From DAISVY01 sp036826635 (GTDB lineage Bacteria > Zixibacteria > MSB-5A5 > GN15 > FEB-12), in the NCBI GenBank assembly GCA_036826635.1, contig DAISVY010000001.1:124001-188000 (forward strand): 64,000 nt of DNA. The letters run 5' to 3'. Under the pieces are notes generated by a model. It was not told where the DNA came from. It saw only the letters and a list, made by a program, of their open reading frames with translations, and did no database searches. The first letter of the stretch is position 1. Each line of letters begins with the position of its first letter. The translations under genes were made by a program, and so were the position numbers. Below are positions 57,259-64,000 of the stretch, piece after piece.

Positions 57259-58257
57259 GTGAGCGAAACAGGTAAGAAACAGACTATCCTTTCCGGGATG
57301 CAGCCGACCGGGTCGGCCCATATCGGTAATCTGGAGGGAGCCCTGGCCAACTGGGTCCGCCTGCAGAACGATTACTGGATGTATTGTTGTATCGTTGACT
57401 GGCACGCCCTGACTTCGCTTAGCGAAAGCTCTTCGGTGCTCAAAGAGAGCATTTTCCAGATGGCCCTGGACTGGCTGGCGGCCGGGCTGGACCCGGAGAA
57501 GTGTGCCATTTTCATCCAGTCGGAAGTCAAGGAGCACGCCGAGTTGCACCTGCTGTTTTCTATGCTGGTGAGTGTCCCTACTCTGACCCGGCTGCCCACT
57601 TTTCAGGAAAAGAAAGATCGGCTCGACTCCTACGGTTTCCTCGGTTATCCGGTTCTTCAGGCGGCCGACATCTGTGTTTACAATGCCGACAAGGTGCCGG
57701 TTGGCAAAGATCAGGAAAAACACGTCTGGCTGGCTAATGATCTGGCCAAGAGGTTCAACCGCATTTATAAAAAAGTGTTCGTGGAGCCTGAAGTATTGCT
57801 GACCAAAATTCCGATCATACCGGGGAGTGATAATCGCAAGATGTCCAAGTCGTACGATAATCACATCCCGATTGATTTCACGGAGAAACAGACCGAAAAG
57901 CGCATTCGCAGCTATTTTACCGATCCGGAGAAGGTCCACAAGGGCGATCCCGGGACACCGGAGAAGTGCCCGGTTTTTCTGCTGCACAAGATATACAGCA
58001 AGAATCCCGATGAAGAAATCGCACCCGGCTGTCGCAGTGGGGCCCTCGGTTGTGTCGAATGCAAGATGAAACTCAGCGAGCGATTGAACGAGGCCCTTCG
58101 GCCGATCAGGGATCGTCGCCATGAGCTGGTCGGTCAGCCGGACTATATTTGGGATGTTCTCCAAACCGGAGCGGACAGGGCCCGCCAGCGGGCGCAGAGT
58201 GTCATGGACAAGGTACGCAGCGCCATGAAGATCAATTATCGAAAGAGCAGGAAATGA
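57259..58257 (+). CDS. trpS: Tryptophanyl-tRNA synthetase
   Basis: TrpS charges tRNA-Trp. The 332-residue class I synthetase has LSGMQPTGSAHIGN (HIGH-like signature near residue 20) and the KMSKSYDN loop near residue 195, and its length fits the bacterial enzyme. Several in-frame starts exist upstream (57214, 57232); the GTG at 57259 is preferred because it places the conserved N-terminus correctly, follows a GGAA site and lies after the likely promoter. Its stop overlaps the scpA start (ATGA), so it begins a four-gene run including scpA, scpB and rluB. Confidence 0.92.
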   Translation: MSETGKKQTILSGMQPTGSAHIGNLEGALANWVRLQNDYWMYCCIVDWHALTSLSESSSVLKESIFQMALDWLAAGLDPEKCAIFIQSEVKEHAELHLLFSMLVSVPTLTRLPTFQEKKDRLDSYGFLGYPVLQAADICVYNADKVPVGKDQEKHVWLANDLAKRFNRIYKKVFVEPEVLLTKIPIIPGSDNRKMSKSYDNHIPIDFTEKQTEKRIRSYFTDPEKVHKGDPGTPEKCPVFLLHKIYSKNPDEEIAPGCRSGALGCVECKMKLSERLNEALRPIRDRRHELVGQPDYIWDVLQTGADRARQRAQSVMDKVRSAMKINYRKSRK

Positions 58258-59057
58258 CCGAAGCCGTATTCGGAGCCCAGGCGGATAGCTACCGCGTCGA
58301 TCTCGAAGTTTTCAGCGGGCCTCTTGATCTGTTGCTGTACCTGATCAGGATGGAGGAGGTCGATATTTACGATATCCCCATCGCTCGGATCACCAGTCAG
58401 TATCTTCGCTATGTCGAGATGATCAAGAAACTGGATCTGGAGCTGGCCGGTGAGTTTATCCTCATGGCGGCGACCCTGATTCGCATCAAGACCAGGTTGT
58501 TGCTGCCCCAGGATGAATCGGACGAAGAAGAGACCGACCCCCGCGAAGAACTGATCATGGCTCTGGTCGAGTACAAGAAGTACAAAGAGGCCGGAGATAT
58601 TCTTCGGGATCGGGCGCTTATCGAAGAACGTAATTTCGTGCCGCCTTCGCCGGTGGAGAAAATAGAAGGTCGGGTCGATTTGACCCCGGCCACCAGTCTG
58701 TTCGATCTTTTGGTGGCTTTCCACGAAGTCTGCACAATCGGGCGAAAGAGTGAACCGATTCACCATGTGGATGTCGAAGAAGTATCGATTGAAGATCGCA
58801 TGCAGGTGGTGCTCGGTCATTTGCGGGAGAGAGAATACGCGACCTTCTCGGACCTGATCGCCGATATTCCCCGTAAGATTGTGGCCGTAGTGACATTCGT
58901 GGCGGTGCTCGAACTGGCCAAGGAACATCGCCTTCGTGTCCGGCAATCCGTACCTTTTGCCGAGTTCCGGGTTTATCGACCCGATGAACAGGTCCGGGAT
59001 TGTGTCGACGAAGACGTAACGGCTTCTTTTCCTCAAGAACAAGGTGCCGCAACATGA
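58254..59057 (+). CDS. scpA: Segregation and condensation protein A
   Basis: ScpA is the kleisin that bridges SMC heads in bacterial condensin. The 267-residue protein has the conserved start FSGPLDLLLYLIRMEEVDIYDIPIARIT and a C-terminal winged-helix region (FSDLIADIPRKIVAVVTFVAVLELAKE). Length matches the family. The ATG at 58254 overlaps the trpS stop (ATGA); the longer reading upstream lies inside trpS. Its stop overlaps the scpB start. No smc gene lies in the window. Confidence 0.94.
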   Translation: MTEAVFGAQADSYRVDLEVFSGPLDLLLYLIRMEEVDIYDIPIARITSQYLRYVEMIKKLDLELAGEFILMAATLIRIKTRLLLPQDESDEEETDPREELIMALVEYKKYKEAGDILRDRALIEERNFVPPSPVEKIEGRVDLTPATSLFDLLVAFHEVCTIGRKSEPIHHVDVEEVSIEDRMQVVLGHLREREYATFSDLIADIPRKIVAVVTFVAVLELAKEHRLRVRQSVPFAEFRVYRPDEQVRDCVDEDVTASFPQEQGAAT

Positions 59058-59899
59058 TGCACGAAGAATATCGAGACTCGGCCGTCGAGGCTCTTATCCT
59101 CGCGTCGCCCGAGCCGTTGCCCGGCCGCAGAATAGCCGGTCTTATCGGTGATCTGACAGCTTCGGAAATAGCCCGGTCGGTAGCCAAACTGAACAGCGGC
59201 TACGCCGAGCACGGGTCCAGTTTTCGTATTCGGGAACTGGCCGGAGGGTACCAGATATATATCCTTCCGGAGTACGTCGGATTCGTCGAGGAAATGTTCA
59301 GTCGCCGGCGCAAACTGCGACTGTCAAGAGCGGCGCTGGAGACGGTGGCTATCGTCGCATACCGACAGCCGACAACCAAGGCTGAGATAGAACACATTCG
59401 CGGGGTTGCTTCGGACGGTGTTATCCGCACGTTGCTGGAGAAAAACCTGATAACCGTGACCGGACGTTCCAACGCGGTCGGTAAGCCGCTTCAATATGGT
59501 ACGACCGCCGATTTTCTGAAGTTTTTCGGTCTGGCTTGTCTGGGCGATTTGCCCAAGATGTCGGAGATCGAAGAAATGATCTCTTCTCAGGAAGCCAGGA
59601 ACCAGACCGAGTTGAGATTCGAGCTTAACGATGACGGTGAACCCGTCAAGCTGAATATCGCCGACGGCACTTTCGATCCCGAGAAACGTCGGGCGCTGGA
59701 AGAAGAGTCGCATGAGGTTGCGGCGGACATCCCGGAGGAAGAACCCGATGGGAGTGACAGTGTCGAATCCCGACTCGTGCCGGCGGGCGAAGACGAGATG
59801 GAAACCGCGGACATGACTGACGGTGCGGCGTGCGATCCGGTCGATGAGCAACCGGTGATGACCGCCGACAGCGACATAATCCCCGATAGCGACAGTTGA
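59054..59899 (+). CDS. scpB: Segregation and condensation protein B
   Basis: ScpB is the winged-helix partner that binds ScpA in the SMC condensin. The 281-residue protein has the typical ScpB core in the first 185 residues (SAVEALILASPEPLPG, LSRAALETVAIVAYRQPTTKAEIEHIRGV, LQYGTTADFLKFFGL). The last 95 residues are an acidic tail (Asp, Glu, Ser), longer than usual. The ATG at 59054 overlaps the scpA stop in ATGA form. Followed 36 bases later by rluB, a common scpA-scpB-rluB order. Confidence 0.94.
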   Translation: MMHEEYRDSAVEALILASPEPLPGRRIAGLIGDLTASEIARSVAKLNSGYAEHGSSFRIRELAGGYQIYILPEYVGFVEEMFSRRRKLRLSRAALETVAIVAYRQPTTKAEIEHIRGVASDGVIRTLLEKNLITVTGRSNAVGKPLQYGTTADFLKFFGLACLGDLPKMSEIEEMISSQEARNQTELRFELNDDGEPVKLNIADGTFDPEKRRALEEESHEVAADIPEEEPDGSDSVESRLVPAGEDEMETADMTDGAACDPVDEQPVMTADSDIIPDSDS

Positions 59900-59935
59900 T
59901 TTCCCGTCGGGGAGAAGGGGAGATGACCCGGCGGC

Positions 59936-60682
59936 ATGCCTCTGATACGTATTAACAAATACCTGTCCATATGCGGCGTCACGTCGCGGCGCGGAGCCGA
60001 AGCCTTAATCGGCGAGCGCAAAGTCACGATCAATGACAAGACCATAACCGAACTGGGTGTGATGGTCGATCCCGAGAAGGATGTTGTTCGGGTCAATGGT
60101 ACTGAAATTCACCCCGTAGCCAAATACGTCTATGTCATCCTCAATAAGCCCGGGATGACCATGACAACACTGCATGATCCTTTTCATCGCCGCACGATCG
60201 TGTCCTGTCTCAAGCGGCTTGATCATCGTGTTTATCCGGTCGGCCGTCTCGATTACGATGCCGAAGGTCTCTTGCTGCTGACCAACGATGGTGATCTGGC
60301 TTTTCGGCTGGCTCATCCGCGTTACGGTGTTCCCAAGGTCTACGAGGCGCGGGTGGCGGGCCGTTTTACCGAGGAGGATGCCGAGCGCATACGCCGGGGT
60401 ATCAAACTCGACGATGGTGCGGTGGGGCGCGCCCAGGTGTCGATTCTCGGTTTTGTCGGCAGTCAGACAAGGATTCGGCTGGTGCTGACCGAGGGCCGCA
60501 AGCGCGAGGTCAAGCAATTGTGCAAGAGCGTAGGGCATCAGGTCAAGCACCTTTGCCGCGTGGAATACGCCGGTATTCCCTTAAGAAATCTCAGGCCCGG
60601 CCAGTGGCGTTTTATGACTTCGGCCGAGGTGGCCCGGCTGTGCAGTCTGGTCGGACTTGACGGCCGGAAAGCCGAGCCCTGA
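59936..60682 (+). CDS. rluB: 23S rRNA pseudouridine synthase, RluB type
   Basis: This 248-residue protein has an N-terminal S4 RNA-binding domain (RINKYLSICGVTSRRGAEALI) and a pseudouridine synthase domain with the catalytic Asp in GRLDYDAEGLLLLTNDG near residue 101. The GRLD and KVYEARV motifs place it in the RluB/RsuA group; the position after scpB supports RluB (modification in 23S helix 80). Length matches. The ATG at 59936 starts the S4 domain correctly. Part of the trpS-scpA-scpB-rluB cluster. Confidence 0.93.
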   Translation: MPLIRINKYLSICGVTSRRGAEALIGERKVTINDKTITELGVMVDPEKDVVRVNGTEIHPVAKYVYVILNKPGMTMTTLHDPFHRRTIVSCLKRLDHRVYPVGRLDYDAEGLLLLTNDGDLAFRLAHPRYGVPKVYEARVAGRFTEEDAERIRRGIKLDDGAVGRAQVSILGFVGSQTRIRLVLTEGRKREVKQLCKSVGHQVKHLCRVEYAGIPLRNLRPGQWRFMTSAEVARLCSLVGLDGRKAEP

Positions 60683-60761
60683 ACCGGCGATTTGTCGTAA
60701 TTCCTGCCGGTGCTTTGGCGAATGGGTTTCCCGTCGAGTGGCTTTGTCTTATATTGCCTCC

Positions 60762-61727
60762 GTGTTTCTCTCATTTCGTAAGAATCTTATCTGGTTTTGC
60801 CTGGCGGTGGTTTTGGCGGGACCGTCGATATATGCGGTCGAAGCTGTCAACTATGGCCGGGTAACTTTCCATTTTGATAATCCGGCTTACATTGCCGGCG
60901 TGGATTCCACCTTGGTACGAACTCGGGGACAACTGCAGAACCTGCTCGGGGACAGTTTGAATTTTACTTTCGATATTTACCTGGTCGAATCCGCGGCTCG
61001 TTTCGACAGTCTGGTGGGCGGCCGGTTCCCCGAATGGGGTGGGGCCGCGGCAATACCCGTCTGGCAGCGCATTGTGGTAAAAGCACCGTATCGCTTTCCG
61101 GTCAATCGACCGCTGGGTCAATTGGTCGCTCACGAATACGCCCATCTGGCCCTGTCTGCCAGAGTTGCCCGACAACCGATTCCGCGCTGGTTCGACGAAG
61201 GCGTGGCCCAGATGGTTTCGATGGAATGGCGCTGGGAAAACACGCTGCGAATAGGTCTGGCGACAATAACCGGGGAGTTCATTCCCCTGCGTGATATTGA
61301 AGGCGTCAATCGTTTCACCTCCGGTCAGGCCCAACTGGCCTATGCCGAATCCTACCTGGCCGTGCAATATCTGTACCGCGAATATGGACATGCCGCCGTG
61401 GGTACTTTTCTGGATTCGCTCGCCGTTGCCGCCTCGGTGGATCATGCTTTGCTGTCCGCGACGGGATCGAACTACGCCGATTTCGAGCAAGAATTTCGAA
61501 TATATCTACAGGAACGTTTTAACCTGATAACGGTGTTGGCCAACATGACATATTTATGGATAGGTCTGGCGATAGTGGTGATTATTGGGGCGGTCCTTCG
61601 TCTGCGCAAGCGTCGCGATTATTTCCGCAAATGGGAAAAAGACGAAGAGCTGGCCTCGACCGATTTCGACTACGGTGATCCCGATCACCCCGAGCGTCCG
61701 GACGACGACGAACCGTGGCGGCAATGA
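60762..61727 (+). CDS. Membrane-anchored peptidase, MA-like family
   Basis: This 321-residue protein has an N-terminal signal sequence (FLSFRKNLIWFCLAVVLAG), a gluzincin-type peptidase domain with zinc site VAHEYAHLALS near residue 124 and the downstream WFDEGVAQM, and a C-terminal membrane segment (TYLWIGLAIVVIIGAVL) followed by a basic then acidic tail. The E-x-x-x-D-type third ligand is WFDEG. The family is the peptidase MA group, with unknown substrate. The start is uncertain: the GTG at 60762 gives a proper signal peptide, but GTG at 60738 is also in frame and neither has a strong RBS. It follows rluB by 79 bases. Confidence 0.78.
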   Translation: MFLSFRKNLIWFCLAVVLAGPSIYAVEAVNYGRVTFHFDNPAYIAGVDSTLVRTRGQLQNLLGDSLNFTFDIYLVESAARFDSLVGGRFPEWGGAAAIPVWQRIVVKAPYRFPVNRPLGQLVAHEYAHLALSARVARQPIPRWFDEGVAQMVSMEWRWENTLRIGLATITGEFIPLRDIEGVNRFTSGQAQLAYAESYLAVQYLYREYGHAAVGTFLDSLAVAASVDHALLSATGSNYADFEQEFRIYLQERFNLITVLANMTYLWIGLAIVVIIGAVLRLRKRRDYFRKWEKDEELASTDFDYGDPDHPERPDDDEPWRQ

Positions 61728-61908
61728 TACGGTTGAGGTGAATTGCCTGTCCGTGCGTGAAGGCGGATGCCGGCGGTGAGCCTTATGAAAAAAAAGGGGC
61801 AACATTGCCTTTATCGGGGCGTAAAAGAGAAGTGTTATCGATGATTTCGGGGCGATTGACGGTTACGGATAGTACGGCCCTGCTTGTTTTTTGAAGAAAG
61901 GTATCCCG

Positions 61909-63138
61909 GTGAGAAAACTGATAATTGCCGTGGTAACTATAATAGTTATCCTGATCGGCTACTTCGGTGTTAAGGCCATTTTCTCCAAATCTTACGACAT
62001 TCCGACAGCCCGGGTCACGCGCGGCGAACTGCTGATTTCCCATAACGTCAACGGTGAGGTCGACGCGGCCCGCGCTTATACCCTTTCGGCCCCGCGTATA
62101 CGCAGCCTGCAAATAACCTGGCTGGCGCCCGAGGGTTCCCGCGTTAATGTCGGCGATACCGTTATAAAATTCGACGCCACGCAGCAACTGGCCGATCTGA
62201 CCGACAATCAATCGTCGCTCAAAATAAACCAAACCACTCTCGACCGCGCCAAACAGGAATACACCATTCAAAAGAAGAACCTCGAACTGGAAATGCAGCG
62301 GGCCGAGCGCAAATACGACGAGCAGAAACATGAGGCTCCCAAGCTGGCCGAGGAAGCCCGGTTGGAACTGGAGCTGGCCCAATTGAGCTATCAGGCCAAA
62401 CTGGATCAGTTGCAGGCGGATGTCAACAAGGCGGAACTTGAAGTCCAGCGAGCTCGTGATCGCGTGACCATGGCCGAGCGTGAACTGGCCCAGTTGACCA
62501 TAACCGCCCCTATCCCCGGTATGGTGGTTTACCTGGAGATCTGGAAAGGAAGCCAGATGGGTAAGGTTCAGGAGGGTGATTCCCCGTGGCCGGGGCAGGG
62601 GCTTATCAATCTTCCGGACCTGAGCGAGATGATAGTCAACGCTACGGTGTCGGAAGTGGACGCAAGCAAAGTCGACTCCGGACAGCAGGTCATTATCACT
62701 CTGGATGCGGTGCCGGACATTGAGTATTCCGGTCAGGTGAAGAAGAAAAGCACCCTGGCCCGGCGCAAAGACTATAATTCCAAAATCAATGTCTTTGACG
62801 TCGAAATTTCTGTCCTCGACAAGGATGAGCGGATCAAGCCGGGTATGTCGGCTGCCTGCAAGATCGTGGTCAACCGTCTCGAGGACGTGGTCAGTGTACC
62901 TCTTGAGGCCGTCTTCGAGAAAGATGGCAAGACTATCGTCTATCTGGAAAACAAGGATAAGGTTGAGGTTGAAGTTGGTCGCCGCAGTGATATGCAGGTG
63001 GAGATCGTCAGCGGGCTGGAAGGTGATGAAACGGTCTACCTGGTTGATCCCACTCTTGATGAACAGGGTTTGCCCGGCGACAAAGCTACGGAGCCGGAAC
63101 TCAATAAAGGCAGAGCTATGCCGTCGACGGGGCGGTAA
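61909..63138 (+). CDS. MacA-like periplasmic adaptor (HlyD family)
   Basis: This 409-residue adaptor has an N-terminal membrane anchor (LIIAVVTIIVILIGYFG), a split lipoyl domain (APRIRSLQITWLAPEGSRV and TITAPIPGMVVYLEIWKGS), a long coiled coil between them (about 95-195, rich in Glu, Lys and Leu), and beta-barrel and membrane-proximal domains after residue 240. This is the layout of MacA-type adaptors of ABC efflux or export systems. The GTG at 61909 has AAAGG upstream; the TTG at 61891 is less well placed. It is followed 17 bases later by a MacB-like permease, so the two are one operon; the ATPase is not seen in this window. Confidence 0.88.
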   Translation: MRKLIIAVVTIIVILIGYFGVKAIFSKSYDIPTARVTRGELLISHNVNGEVDAARAYTLSAPRIRSLQITWLAPEGSRVNVGDTVIKFDATQQLADLTDNQSSLKINQTTLDRAKQEYTIQKKNLELEMQRAERKYDEQKHEAPKLAEEARLELELAQLSYQAKLDQLQADVNKAELEVQRARDRVTMAERELAQLTITAPIPGMVVYLEIWKGSQMGKVQEGDSPWPGQGLINLPDLSEMIVNATVSEVDASKVDSGQQVIITLDAVPDIEYSGQVKKKSTLARRKDYNSKINVFDVEISVLDKDERIKPGMSAACKIVVNRLEDVVSVPLEAVFEKDGKTIVYLENKDKVEVEVGRRSDMQVEIVSGLEGDETVYLVDPTLDEQGLPGDKATEPELNKGRAMPSTGR

Positions 63139-63155
63139 AGGGGACGGCGGCGCGG

Positions 63156-64000
63156 ATGATTGACAAAAGACAACTTTTGCAGATGTCGTTTGAGTCGCTT
63201 GGTGCCCACAAGCTGCGCACCTTTCTGACCATGCTGGGTGTCATCATGGGCGTGGCGGCGGTGATCGCCATGCTTTCCATCGGCGAGGGAGCCAAGCAGG
63301 AGACACTGGAGCAGATTTCCGTTCTCGGTATCAACAACATTATTATCAACGCGAAGGTCCCCGAGGGTGCGATTAACGGTGATGACGAAGGTCTGTCCCG
63401 TTCGCCCGGGCTTTCGCTGGCCGACGGTGAAAACATCGGCGCTTTCAAGGAACTCGTCGCCAATGTGGTCCCCCAGCGGTATGAGATAATTCCCACCATT
63501 CGAGCCGGCAGCAACGAGGCGGCGGTCCGGGTGGTGGCCACGACTCCCGACTTTATCTATTCATCGTCCATTGAGGTCGAGGTCGGGCGTTTCATAACCA
63601 AGAGTGACGATGTTCATTTCTCCCAGGTCTGTGTCCTGGGGGCCAAGGCGAAGCGTCAGTTGTTCGCGTTCGAGAATCCGATAGGCCGTACGGTGCATAT
63701 CGGTGACTTGTCTTTCATCGTAGTGGGTGTAATGGCCGACAAGTATATCGGCCGCGGCAAGGTTGAAGGGCTGGAGCTGAAGAATTTCAACGAGGATGTT
63801 TACATCCCGTTCAGCACGGCCGTCAAGAAATTAGACCGCACCCTGCAGCATGGGAGCTATATGGTCGTATATGGCTCCGACGACGAACAACAGACGTACA
63901 ATACTCCGGAGATCGATCAGTTGACCGTAACCGTGAGCAATCTTGATTTCGTTCCGGCCGTGGCCAAATTGGTCGAGGCGATTTTGCAGCGCCGCCACGG
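63156..64000 (+). CDS. MacB-like ABC transporter permease, N-terminal part (cut by window edge)
   Basis: The frame starts at ATG 63156 and stays open to the right edge (281 codons). The first membrane segment (LRTFLTMLGVIMGVAAVIAML) is followed by IGEGAKQE and a periplasmic core domain (LGINNIIINAKVP, GAKAKRQLF, NPIGRTVHIGDLSFIVVGVM), the MacB_PCD/FtsX pattern. Together with the upstream adaptor it suggests a tripartite export or efflux ABC system. This copy lacks an N-terminal ATPase domain, unlike E. coli MacB, so the ATPase must be a separate gene, perhaps downstream. Confidence 0.88.
   Translation, partial: MIDKRQLLQMSFESLGAHKLRTFLTMLGVIMGVAAVIAMLSIGEGAKQETLEQISVLGINNIIINAKVPEGAINGDDEGLSRSPGLSLADGENIGAFKELVANVVPQRYEIIPTIRAGSNEAAVRVVATTPDFIYSSSIEVEVGRFITKSDDVHFSQVCVLGAKAKRQLFAFENPIGRTVHIGDLSFIVVGVMADKYIGRGKVEGLELKNFNEDVYIPFSTAVKKLDRTLQHGSYMVVYGSDDEQQTYNTPEIDQLTVTVSNLDFVPAVAKLVEAILQRRH

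Noticed and set aside
1..64000. CRISPR arrays, prophage, insertion sequences, restriction or abortive-infection operons
   Set aside because: No regularly spaced direct repeats, transposase, integrase or phage structural genes were seen; the lone HNH protein has no methylase or toxin partner.

Overview
The window is bacterial chromosome with moderate-to-high GC, frequent GTG/TTG starts and many Cys-anchored lipoproteins. No phage, transposase, CRISPR array, rRNA or tRNA was found. Several traits point to the FCB superphylum, most likely a candidate phylum such as Zixibacteria (inference, not a placement): a DUF5916 barrel protein, a C-terminal type IX-like sorting domain (NYPNPFNP), dockerin repeats, a PEP-CTERM protein and a serine palmitoyltransferase. 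Three protein-export or display tags (type IX-like tail, PEP-CTERM tail, dockerin) occur within 31 kb.

Layout. 0-7 kb: an edge-truncated DUF5916 protein (minus), exonuclease III, two lipoproteins flanking murQ, and a TPR lipoprotein. 7.3-10.9 kb: a tight plus-strand operon of a diverged DprA, a YigZ/IMPACT protein, a PfkB kinase, a PAP2 phosphatase and a macro-domain protein. 10.9-13.8 kb (minus): a serine palmitoyltransferase followed 4 nt later by a GNAT-like protein, a candidate sphingolipid pair. 14-17 kb: a PEP-CTERM protein and oligoendopeptidase F. 17.1-26.4 kb: a small Smr protein and a 2970-residue secreted protein with 24 Cys-rich repeats, a cohesin-like domain, a dockerin-like pair and a sorting tail. 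26.8-35.3 kb: ThyX, carboxypeptidase M32, TrkA-TrkH potassium uptake, a membrane metallophosphoesterase and an H1-like/SWIB chromatin protein. 35.4-41 kb: prolyl oligopeptidase and a DUF1015-serA-serC serine operon. 41-45.3 kb (minus): AmrS-type radical SAM enzyme and a 980-residue Cys-rich dockerin protein. 45.3-46.45 kb has no convincing gene. 46.45-49.5 kb: a Rad50/SbcC-like ATPase overlapping a membrane-anchored SNase. 49.5-53.5 kb: three tandem paralogous propeller lipoproteins with near-identical promoters and signal regions, embedded in a family of short palindromic repeats. 53.5-64 kb: two small envelope proteins, an NtrC-type regulator, an HNH protein, a trpS-scpA-scpB-rluB cluster, a membrane peptidase, and a MacA-like adaptor with a MacB-like permease that runs off the right edge.

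How it fits together. Housekeeping operons alternate with large secreted Cys-rich surface proteins. Four unrelated peptidases (M3, M32, S9 and a peptidase-MA type) suggest a peptide-using organism. The most unusual material is the 24-repeat surface protein, with an internal block duplication and paired cysteine loss; its possible cohesin-dockerin link to the 980-residue protein; the sphingolipid pair; DUF1015 in the serine operon; and the repeat-flanked lipoprotein array.
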